Shown: in pieces, positions 33,630-43,752 of the stretch | Numbering within the stretch: the stretch's first letter is position 1 | How the letters are laid out: each line of letters begins with the position of its first letter | Assembly (NCBI GenBank): GCA_028023455.1 | Contig: JAQFVV010006306.1 | Location: 1,133,501 to 1,197,500, forward strand | DNA length: 64,000 nt | Source: Epiperipatus broadwayi | Lineage: Eukaryota > Onychophora > Udeonychophora > Euonychophora > Peripatidae | Direction of reading: 5' to 3' | The notes under the pieces: generated by a model | Seen by the model: only the letters and a program-made list of their open reading frames with translations | What the model was told of the DNA's origin: nothing | Database searches by the model: none | Made by a program: the position numbers and the translations under genes

Positions 33630-36623
33630 TGAAACGGAAATCTCCAATCCCTTTCCGTTTCACCATCAACCTAATGACCTACTCGTCTGAACTAGTTTCG
33701 AACCTATTTTAAATGTAAAAATGTAATATATAAGTCGAGCGGGAAAACTTTGCTACAATGGCCGCTTGAATGGCATCATCCATTTACATACGAAAACACG
33801 CTATAATTAGACAGGTTTGATAAAATTATAGCGGAGAAATGCTCATAAATTATTATAAAATGTTTTATTAATTTTCAGTCAATTCTAAATTATATTTCGC
33901 TATTATATTCGTATGTGGATGGATAATTTAAACCTTGGAATAACGGCAAAATGATTCATATATATTTAAGTTTAAATAAAAGTAATGTAAATGTTTTCTT
34001 TAATTTATTTAACGGTTTTCTGATTTAATGTTTTACATATATAGTTGAAACAAGTATTTTCTTTAAATTTGCTTTTTTTTTAATAAACAAATATGTTAAA
34101 AGTTATTTAGTTTTATAAAATAAGAATTATCTGTTCGCAATTAAAAATGAGAATTTTTGTAAACAAGATATCAATTAGTGACACACCCGGGTAAAAAAGT
34201 AAAATCTGTTTTCTGATTGATTTTTGTTTGCAACAAAAGACTTTTTCATTAAATCAGAATACCGTTCCTTCTGCTAAGTAATAACACCTGAAAAGGAATT
34301 TAATTAATGAAAATGAATCAAATTATATAGTTTATATATTTTGATACATTTTTTTAAGGAAATTAAATATAACACCTCGGAGATTTTATCAGTTGTTGTA
34401 GAAATTGAATTATATTATTTTGCTTTAATTAAAAGTCAATTGGTCCCGAGGCTTACGAAATTCCAGAAAGGTGTTAAAGTTTAGTAGAAGGATATAAATA
34501 GGCCTTATTTTAAGCGGGAAGGAGAATCCATCTTACTTTTGAAGAGAGTCAACAGGAGAAGTTTTATTATTGTTCAACCTTAACATGTCTGGCTAAAGTC
34601 AGGCAAAATTTTGCTGCTTTCCCGTGATGGAACGCCTAGTTCAATCCATCAAATGCCAAAGGAACAACCAAGCTTACACCAACTAAATTTGAAGATGCCA
34701 TAAGCCGTAAAAATAATTTGCCCTCGTTCCGATTTCAATCCAGCTAAAGAAACAATATTTTAAAAATCGTCTCCCAACTAAATTGAAGATGCCATAAGCC
34801 GCCAAAGAATTCACCTTCGTTTCCAGCTCGAATCTCTCCTTAGCTACAGAACTATTTTAGTATTATTTAAAATCGCAGAGCTCTGTGTGAATTTCAAAAA
34901 CAGTCATTGTTTCTTCAAAAACAGGTTAGCTAACCATATTATTGAAACTTTTTTCTTTCTAAATTGTTTTCCAAATAATATTTAAATTCTATAATATGAA
35001 ATACTTTTGTAAATTTCTGTGTTAATTAATGTTTTGCTATATAATTTAATCACTGCAGTTATATTTTGCTTTTCTTTTGCTTATTTTTAATTATTATTAG
35101 TTATGCCTATGTTTCGAAACGGCGTGCATTTAATTATAGAATATGTTTTTAAACATATAAATTTAAATTATTTATATAGCGTCATTTCGTGCGCTGTTTC
35201 GAAACCCAAATTCATATTTTGTCATTTAGTAAATTAATTAATATAAATATAAAATGTGGCTTTTCAACCTTTATTTATTATGTTACTAAAGATTAAACTA
35301 GCCTGGAGTGCAATCATAAGTATATTTTTTTAGTTAAGTATTCGTAAGTCCCTTATTAAATATACTTTTCCCCCTTTTAAAAGTTTAGTAGTTATAGATA
35401 ACTAAAGAGATTGAACGGGATAAAGTAAAGTTTGTATATATATATTCCTGTCAGTAGCATATCGTATTTCTCATGCTACAGAAGAGTTGGCTCTTTTGAT
35501 CAAGCTGATGAACTAGTGTTCATTTAATATATGATATTTAATTTATAATATCCTTCGGCTTGGCGGATGTGAAACTTATTAATATTTTTCTCGTTGTGCT
35601 GTTTTATATATAAGATGGAGCCACGGTAAGTCCAGCCCATCTTCTCTTATGGGTAGTGCAGTAGCGAAGTCTGAGCTACGGGCCAGATTAGCACGTAAGT
35701 CCCCCGCCTCTGAACCAAATAAAGGTTCCCCATTAGCAGCATGACGACCGGTTCTTGGGTAAACCGTTGTTTGTCACAAAAACCCTAAAACTATTCTTCC
35801 ATCCGCAGAGCCACTTTATTATTATACTTTACTTGTGCCTAGCGTATTAGTAAAATCGTTATAGCCAACTCTTTCCTCCCTAATATGCAGTCTTCGGCGT
35901 TGATCCGAAGCAATCTTGAAAACCCGTTCGATCTAAAGCTATCTGGGATGCTTTAAAAGCCCATAGTTAATATAAATTTATTATAATTAAGACGTATTAT
36001 TAAGCTTCACTCCAGACTTGGTTTGATTTCACGTACAATAGCCACACGAACTGATGATGAAAGGGCATAACTGGTAAAAGTTAATGTAGTGATTAGTTAT
36101 ATAGTAGGGTATTTGTTTCCATTAAATAATATTGGAGCAATTAAATAATAGCCAACGTATCAATTATTGGCCTAGAGTAATGTTACTTTATAAATAAAAT
36201 GCCTGTGTGCATTTGCCAACAACAATTGTCAATAAATATATTTTAATTCATCATATATCAGTTTCTGTCTCATTATTAAATCAATCCAATTCACTAATTG
36301 CCCATAAGTATTCATTAGTAAAGCCCCTATTATTTAAATATGTTAGATTTTATCTGTGGAATGTCTAGTATTTAAGTTGTTTATATATATGTTTAAGTCC
36401 ATGAGTCTTATTGTTTTCTCCGATTTGCTAGTGGGCCGGATGAAGAATTAAATCTCGTGTGCTACCATTGTTATGTTATCCATTGGGTGTTAGATCTGGT
36501 GCTTGGAGAGTGGGTTCGAATCCAGGCTGGTCCCTGACCTAAATCTCAGGCTTGACTGGGTTTGAAGTACATTTTGTGAGTTCCAGCTCGTGTTAGATGG
36601 ATAAGCATGTTTTGACTGGCACA
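33630..36623 (+). repeat. 3' LTR of element 1 (2,994 bp)
   Basis: Matches the 5' LTR along its full length with scattered substitutions and small indels. It has the same terminal palindrome (33,630-33,640 with 33,652-33,662), TATA box (34,493-34,500) and B-box-like motif (36,513-36,523). It ends GACTGGCACA, then (TA)n. Confidence 0.9.
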
Positions 36624-36697
36624 ATATATATATATATAAGCTTATTGAATTAGCAAAACCACTGTGGTAAGACCTTTGAGTTATATATATATAAATA

Positions 36698-37153
36698 ATA
36701 AATATAATGGTAATTAACTGTTACATACAGACTTCCAATATGCAGAAGTACTTTCAGTTAATTCCTTAATCTGCCTCGACTGCCATTAAATTCAAAAAAC
36801 AAAATGGAAGAAAACAACATCAACTCAAATCCCATGAATCCTGAATTTTAATGTTAGCAGCTTGTCTATTAATTATATTTATTTTATTTCTATTTATTAA
36901 AATTGCTTGCTTAATTTTTCTTTTATTATGATTTCTCTTTGCATAAAGAGTCTTAAAACTTTCAATATCAAACTTAAATTTATATTTACGTGTCTTAACA
37001 TTAAAATTCAGAATTCATGGGATATGAGTTGATATTTTCTTCCATTTTGTTTTTTGAATTTTATGGCAATTGAGGCAGGTTAAGGAATTAACCAAAAGTA
37101 CTTCAAATTGAAAGACTGTATATAATAGTTAATTACCATTATAATTAATATTT
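36698..37153. repeat. Fold-back element with ~165-bp arms
   Basis: The left arm (AATATAATGGTAATTAAC, then AGAAGTACTTT, then CAAAAAACAAAATGGAAGAA, then TTCAGAATTCATGGG complement) pairs with the right arm ending GTTAATTACCATTATAATTA at about 37,150. The loop is about 120 bp. Non-coding. Confidence 0.8.
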
Positions 37154-38496
37154 TTATTGTTATTACAATAGTTTTTTAATTAATTGACATTTTATTTGTA
37201 TTATGTGTGAGTGTGTGTGTGAATAAGCAGACTCGACAATAAAATAATTTCAGTATGATAAATTATTTTTATTGTTAGTAGTATTTTATTTGTTATTGGT
37301 ATATTGGTTATAGTTACCAATATTGTGAAGAAGAATCTAATTTTGATTGTTACTAATATTTTAATTATTATTATTTTTTATTATAATGGTTTATATTTAT
37401 GCCTGTACTTTAATTTTCAAAATACTTGCCCAAATGCTCTTTCTGATATATACATGTTTAAGAGCCATAATGATATCTATTTGTAAATGAGATATTTATT
37501 TTATATAGTGCTATGTTTTTATAAACTGTAATAGTAATAATCAGCCATTAAGCTAATGCACATGTGTTTTGTGGATTTTTTAAACTATAAATGAATACTC
37601 TCACTTCCAAACACAAGATAAAGTCTTTGTGAAAAGATAGAATGAATCCATCTATTATGTATGGACAAATCTTAAGCATTTGGGAATGTGAGCGTGAAGA
37701 TGTTAAGCGATCACTTTAAATTACTTTTACTATGTCTGAATGAATGATGCAAAATTTTTCTAGAATTTACTATACATTATTTTTAGTTGAAATTAAACAT
37801 ATGTAAATGAGATATTTATTTGTGTAAAATTAATATTTATAAGGATAGATATCAATCAAGATCCTAAATAAATTGCTTTATAAATATATTTAGTTTTCTG
37901 TGCCAGTCTTATTTAATTAATCTCATTCCAAATGCATACTTGAACAGTTCACTCTCGATCTTCTGGGATCATGTTCTGAGCAGGGTAAAATTGAAGTGAT
38001 ATATTTTGGGAGCAATATTTCCATAGATACTCATTTATATTATAAAGTGGCACTCGAGAAAAGGGATAATCATTCAAACAATAAAAATACTTGTGGATAT
38101 TTTGGTATATGATGATTTGAAAGTATAACCTGGATATTTTGTACAAATAGTATAAAATATTTATGCAAGTGATATGAGATTTTATATTCTCGGTATTAAG
38201 AAACTTCACTTTTTTTTTATTATTATATGCTTCACAACCGTGAAAAAAGCAATGATAAAAAGAATGACTTGATATTTATTTATATACAAATTTATTCATT
38301 TGTTTGTATTTATGTAAAGTATCGATATATATATTTATCAATGAATTTTACTAATGCAGTGCCAAACTGTAAAATTTAACCTCGCTGATTTAATATTACG
38401 TACGACGCTAGTAATGAAGGTTTATTACATTCTAAATAGAATTACAATATATATATATATGAAAATAATTTCAGTGCATAACTACTGACATAAATA
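37154..38496. other. AT-rich DNA, nothing recognised
   Basis: A short (GT)n lies at 37,205-37,221. GTAAATGAGATATTTATTT occurs twice (about 37,484 and 37,803). No coding-like frame. Confidence 0.5.
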
Positions 38497-38806
38497 TCCA
38501 AATATTAAATCACCTCCAATTATTAAGAAATTCAGCTACACCCTCTGTGAATAAATGTATGAGTCTGCATTTCAAAACAGCCGGCTCAAAAAAAAAAAGT
38601 ACATCTTTGAAACTAAACACTGTTAGATGTTAAATATTGAAACCCGAACTTAGATCGTTAATTCATTTCAGTTTCATACTCCTGGTTTAAATAAGTTTTT
38701 GTTTCAATATTTAACATCTAATAGCGCGTAGTTTCAAATAGATATTTTTTTGGGCTGGCTGTTTAAAATGCAGACTCTAATATAATGTTGGAGATGATTT
38801 GATATT
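38497..38806. repeat. Fold-back element with ~120-bp arms
   Basis: Paired blocks: AATATTAAATCACCTCCAA (38,497) with the complement near 38,784-38,805; GAGTCTGCATTTCAAAACAGCC (about 38,561) with GGCTGTTTAAAATGCAGACTC (about 38,757-38,777); and TAGATGTTAAATATTGAAAC with GTTTCAATATTTAACATCTA. Non-coding. Confidence 0.8.
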
Positions 38807-38861
38807 AAAATCAAGTCATATATCACATGACTTATATAGCGTGCATTTACAAATATGTAAA

Positions 38862-39264
38862 ATAAAGAGCGTGCTAATAGCTCTAAACAAACCTTTTTTT
38901 TTTTTTTTTGTAAATGTAAGTCATGTGATACATGACTTGATTTTATTACTATTATTATTTTACTGAAGGTTCCTTTAATTAAATTGCTATGACTATTAAT
39001 ATATGATGTGTCTGAATTCAGTTCAGATCCTTATAAATTTTTCAGTTGGAGAGCTGAATTTAAAGACATGTAGATGTCTGAAATTTTCATATCTTCTTAT
39101 TAAGAGTTAACTATTAGATAAATGCTTAGCTTGAGTTGGTTTTTTTTTTAATTTGGTGTCCTAACTCCTCCCAGATAAATGTCGCTTGAATGCATTCTGT
39201 TGTAGCATTTATCATTAAAAAACACTTCTTTAGAGCTAGCTATTAGCATGCTTTTTATTTTATT
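38862..39264. repeat. Fold-back family B copy
   Basis: The left end ATAAAGAGCGTGCTAATAGC pairs with GCTATTAGCATGCTTTTTAT at 39,239-39,258. The interior shares ACTATTAATATATGATGTGTC, GACATGTAGATGTCTGAAA and AACTATTAGATAAATGCT with the other family-B copies. Confidence 0.75.
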
Positions 39265-39569
39265 ATAATAAAAGGAAAAATAAAGGAACCCATGTTAATA
39301 TATAAATAAATATAAGCATGATTTAATAAACAGGCAGGCAGAAAATGTAAAGGTCACTGAAGACTACTAAGGAGTCGAAACTGCTCCTAACCTGGATAAA
39401 ACTTTTTTAAAGTTGTACTTTACATATGGCTACTGTATTTAATAATATTCACTTACAAGATTACGTCTATAACTTTGAAGAAATACAGACATCGAATAAG
39501 AATATTATGTATATATATACCAGTCAAAACTTAGACAATCCCAATATATAGATAACAATCAAGAATTTC

Positions 39570-40870
39570 AAACTGTTGTCAAGGCAACCTCCTTTTAGCA
39601 TTAGAAGTGGAATCCCACCTCTATTAATGGTACCATATATTTATATAGAAATTTTATTGGTCAATTGCTGCTTTTTTTTACCAGCTATCTTTGTTGCAGT
39701 TTTAAAAAGTGTATCGCTTATTTTCCTATTAATGACATTCAAATCTGAATCATGTTCAAAATCAACTAATACTTGAAACCGATTTATAAGTTCTAATTTA
39801 AATTCATTAGAATGTTTCTGAAGATTAGGAATATCAACTGTAAATATTGTTTTTCTTAATAATCTTTGTCTCTCTAGTTTTGCATTAACATGTATCTTCC
39901 TGTGTTAAATTTATTAAGAACATTGAAATCTTGAAATATGTATTTTCTGTTAGTCAAAATATAATCCAATTCTGCTATACCTTCATTTGGATGCTTCCAT
40001 GTCCATTTCCTTTTAACATTTTTCTCAAAAAAAAAAAGAAATTCATAATATAAAGTTTTTTTTTTCTGCAAACTCCACAAGTCTATGAGCTCTCTCATTT
40101 CTATTACCATAACCAAAATTACCTACAGCATTTTCATCTTTCATTTGTTTACCAATTCTAGCATTAAAGTCTCCCATAACAATTTTAAAATGTTGTTTAC
40201 TCTGATCAAAAGTCTTTTGTACATCTATATAAAAATCTTCTACTACTTCATTACTATGAGAACTTGTTAGGACATAAACCTGGATTATCTGCATTTGGTA
40301 TCTGCTATTAAGTTGTAAAACTAATCTTGCCACTCTGTCTGATATATCTCCACAATATTATTCTTCCATTTTTTATTTATTATGAATCCTACTCCATTTG
40401 TATTTCCAATATTTGTGCCTTTATAGTAGAGTATCTGTCCACTTTTTAAATCAACTGTTTCTTTACCTTTTTTTCTAACTTCACAAAGTCCAATAATGTC
40501 CCAATTAATATAAGTCAGTTCATCTTCTAACTCTTGAAATCTTCCTTCACTTGAAAGTGATCTGCAGTTTGTAAGTACCTAAATAAAAAGTCATCATCAA
40601 ATGGTAGCCTGAGTCCACAATCAAGGGATTCTTAGCACCCTCCACATTTGGCCACCAACCGCTGCTTTGGTTAGTGACTTTATAGTCTTCTGGAAATAAG
40701 GGCCATGATTTATTTTTGTCTGTCATGATTGTATATATTGGAAAAAATATTCTTAAACTCGGAGGTAAAAAGCCAATAAATTCACCACGCTGGCTAATGC
40801 ATGTTGGTGAGCAGCCCATCCATGTTCGTATACTATATGAATAATCACATAGTAATAACAGCTGCAACGA
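39570..40870 (-). pseudogene. LINE ORF, APE-like endonuclease part
   Basis: The minus strand keeps long coding-like stretches of an APE/exonuclease-endonuclease-phosphatase domain. From N to C: a leader (about 40,550-40,870), an S-DRVARLVLQLNSRYQMQII patch (about 40,270-40,340), the IVMGDFNARIGK motif (about 40,145-40,185) with the catalytic-type Asp and Asn, the GNFGYGNRNERAHRLV patch, a KRKWTWKHP patch (about 39,990-40,020), and LDYILTNRKYIFQD (about 39,925-39,965). A linker follows to about 39,570. Frameshifts and stops break it at about 40,020-40,070 and 40,340-40,560. The usual final Ser-Asp-His of the endonuclease is not preserved (the site reads GRYMLMQN near 39,880). No RT follows, so this copy is also truncated. 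Confidence 0.82.
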
Positions 40871-40944
40871 CAATAACATTTGGAGAGGACATTAGGAATT
40901 TGTCCTGCTCGGTTCCTTTAAATAAACAGGCAATTATAATATTT

Positions 40945-41010
40945 CAAATTGCACCCAAAGTATTACTCTTGTTTTATTTATTATTTAAATAATACTTTGG
41001 GTGCAATTTG
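40945..41010. repeat. Perfect 21-bp hairpin
   Basis: CAAATTGCACCCAAAGTATTA (40,945-40,965) pairs with its exact complement at 40,990-41,010 around a 24-nt AT-rich loop. Confidence 0.85.
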
Positions 41011-41039
41011 AAAAGTTACTTATAAACCATGAGCATTGT

Positions 41040-41040
<1 letters not shown>

Positions 41041-41074
<34 letters not shown>

Positions 41075-41075
41075 T
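41041..41075. repeat. (CA)n(TA)n microsatellite
   Basis: A CA run of about 10 units runs directly into a TA run. Confidence 0.9.
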
Positions 41076-41211
41076 CACAAATAAATGATGAATTTAATGT
41101 ATTATTTCTAGGAGCTTCCATGTAATAAAAATGTAACAGCTAAATAGCTGATATTTCACTATAATAATAAGTGCTTTCCTCAGAGCTTCTTTTTTCTCAA
41201 ATCATATATAT

Positions 41212-43402
41212 TGTAACGGAATAGCGTTACATAGGGTTTGAACCTAGGAAAGTTAAATATATATTAATAACGAAATAAATGACAGGTACAAAACTTTTTA
41301 AAAATAAAAGCGATCTTGTTTAAGAATGAACGAGAAACAGCCGTGTCTAAAGCAGATCGCAGATATTCAAGAGTACCTGTCAGATTGATTGAAATAAAAT
41401 TAAAAGAGTTTTTATTTTTTGAGGAATTAATTTATTATAATCATTATTTGTCAAGTTTGCTTTTTGTTATTTCATTTTAAACTAAAAAGGGATATTTTAA
41501 AATTATAATTGTAGTAAAAGTAAAAGCTTATAGAAATGATTTTGAGAAAGATTAAATGCTCGACTTTTAGCTAATGTAAATTACATTGTTCTCGTAAGAC
41601 ACGCACACACGTATGCATTCAAGGTGTGAATGAATATAAGTTTGTTAACTGAGATTGCAATATGAGATTGCCTAAACATAAGATTGCCTTAAGCACATGG
41701 ATTGAGTAGGACACGGACCCCAACGACAACTCTAAGAACATGGAACTCTGGGGGGAGATTCGATCCTCAGATAAGATCCAACCCATATAAATATCAAGCA
41801 AAAAATGTTAAAAAAAAAAAAGGTTAAGAGAAGCTAAGTCAAATTATCAAATTTTTGTTCAACTTTCTCAAAATTCAATTTAATTCAAAATACTTCGTTT
41901 GTGCTATCCGTTTTCAAGATGATCGATATGAAATTAATATTTAGAGCGTCGACTGTCATGAGGGGCTAGGAAACCCTTCAGTGATTGATCGACGCTCCGC
42001 CACCAGAACATCTCCGTCGCTATGAATACTTAATAATATTACCATCTAAAATTAGTGCTCCAACCAGTTCAATAATGTTCCGTGAAATACATGAATCATC
42101 CTGATTTATTACGCTCAACTTTAAAAGAAATGAACAACCTCCTTATGGAAAACATCATCTCCCATGTTCAAACCTCCACTTAATTAGAAGCAGCGGAAGA
42201 ATAAGCCAAAATCCTAGGTAAACACTTTATTTTTTTTATGCTTTCATTCATTCCATACGTAAACTTTTAAAAAAGGCAATCTCATAATTAACTAACTTTG
42301 ATTTCGTAAATTAAACTATAAAATATTCCGTAATTCATTATATTTAAAAACTTATTATTGTAACTTATTATTGTAATCTCAACCTTCGTAAAATCAAACA
42401 CTATGCAATTCCTAAAATTTAAATCTCAGGACTTTTCAAATATGAACTTTGACCCTAATTATTATCTTATAATTTATAACACTTACCTTCAAAAAATGTA
42501 AAAAAAGGAAATTTATATTCTATCATCCATATTTTATGATATATAATATGTTCTTTTCTGTGCGAGTGCGTAAATGCGTGTGTGTGCGTGTAAATAAAAC
42601 TTTTAACCAATGTGCTTTTTTTTTATATTCAATAAATTTGTTCAGTATTTAAACAAGTCGAGCATTTCTCAAATCATTTCCTATAATTAAATCTTTATTC
42701 TATTTTTCGTCTTGATTATTAATAAAGTTAGCATTTATTCATATAGTTAATTATATTACTTTAGATTTATCTTTCTTAAACCTTGTTGCTTTTTTTTTTT
42801 AAATGTCTCTTACAAACATCGTGCCGTAAGTCACGATGTTTATTTATTTATTTATTCCGTAGTTAAGATAGATTTAAGAATTGGGAGGGCCTATTATAAA
42901 ATATAAATAAATGTCAATGAGTTGTAAATATAGCTGGAGTAAATAATTCTACCGGACGGTATGATATAGGGGGGATGATCTTATAAGCTTCTAATTGTTT
43001 AGAGATATAAACGAATAATCGTATTGGTCCCAAATAACCAATGACCCGGTCCAATGCTTGGATCGATCAGTTAGTTAATCAAGCGTCTTCTCCATTGGTT
43101 ATCATAGCGTCTTTTACCATAATAGTAATTTTGAAAACAATTACATCGCGACCCTGAGTGACCCTATTGGTCCATGCTGGGAGTTTGAGCTTGTGGGCGG
43201 GATTAGACTTCGAAATCGTTTTGACATGACGTAAGGTGATGCGAGAAGTTAAATTATAATTAAATCATCGTATCTGGCGCCCCCTTGTATTGATAGTGAA
43301 CAGTTATCGATAGAAGAAAATAAATAAAGCTTTACGCTATGTCATGTTTGTTTCGGAGCTCACAATCCCTATATGATCGGATGAGAGAAGCGGCCGGTTA
43401 CA
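41212..43402 (+). repeat. 5' LTR of element 2 (2,191 bp)
   Basis: It starts with a perfect palindrome TGTAACG (41,212-41,218) / CGTTACA (41,225-41,231) and ends GGTTACA, complementary to the start. Two more strong hairpins: GAGCGTCGA (41,944-41,952) / TCGACGCTC (41,989-41,997), and AAACATCGTG (42,814-42,823) / CACGATGTTT (42,832-42,841). AATAAA at 43,323-43,328 is the likely poly(A) signal. The 60-codon minus frame at 41,619-41,801 has no motif. Confidence 0.92.
43323..43328 (+). promoter_or_regulatory. Likely poly(A) signal in LTR of element 2
   Basis: AATAAA, about 75 bp before the LTR end. The copy in the 3' LTR is at 49,634-49,639, which would end the transcript. Confidence 0.5.
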
Positions 43403-43404
43403 AT

Positions 43405-43422
43405 TGGCGCTTCCAACGTGAG
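43405..43422 (+). other. Primer-binding site of element 2
   Basis: TGGCGCTTCCAACGTGAG starts 2 nt after the LTR with the TGG expected for pairing to a tRNA CCA end. The primer tRNA was not identified. A second, imperfect copy of the same 30 bp (ACGCTTCCAAACGTGAAG) follows directly at about 43,436. Confidence 0.7.
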
Positions 43423-43752
43423 GCTAATACAAATGACGCTTCCAAACGTGAAGTTAATACAAATAATGTTTTAGAGAAGCAAATCAAAATATTAGCCAAA
43501 AGCGGCCGAACCTCGTAAAGGACGAAAAAAAAATTTTTTCATGTAAACAAAAACTTTGGACGAATACAAAGGGAGAAAAGGAAAATAAGTAAACGGAACA
43601 AAATACAGCGATTCACAATATCGCAAACCTTTTAATAAAACATTTGGAGCCGGAGCGAAATAAAATAAATAAAAAAAAAAAAAATAGCGGGAGATAGAGG
43701 CGCGGACGTCGATTAATCACTTGTATCAAAAATAAATCGAATATTAAACAGG
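43423..43752 (+). other. 5' leader of element 2
   Basis: A-rich leader between the PBS and the first ORF, with A-runs at 43,526-43,533 and 43,671-43,684. No ORF of note. Confidence 0.6.

Larger units (their letters stand above)
26199..36623 (+). mobile_element. LTR element 1: Gag-Pro LTR retrotransposon without RT or integrase
   Basis: A 10,425-bp element bounded by near-identical LTRs (26,199-29,190 and 33,630-36,623) with TG...CA ends. The internal part (4.4 kb) holds tandem repeats, a long leader, an intact gag (30,354-32,114) and a protease frame in the -1 phase (to 33,022). RT, RNase H and integrase are absent; 33,023-33,629 is AT-rich. Flanks are (TA)n on both sides, so an ATAT duplication is possible but cannot be told from the microsatellite. 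The two open ORFs and similar LTRs argue for fairly recent movement. The pol functions must come from elsewhere (inference). Confidence 0.9.
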
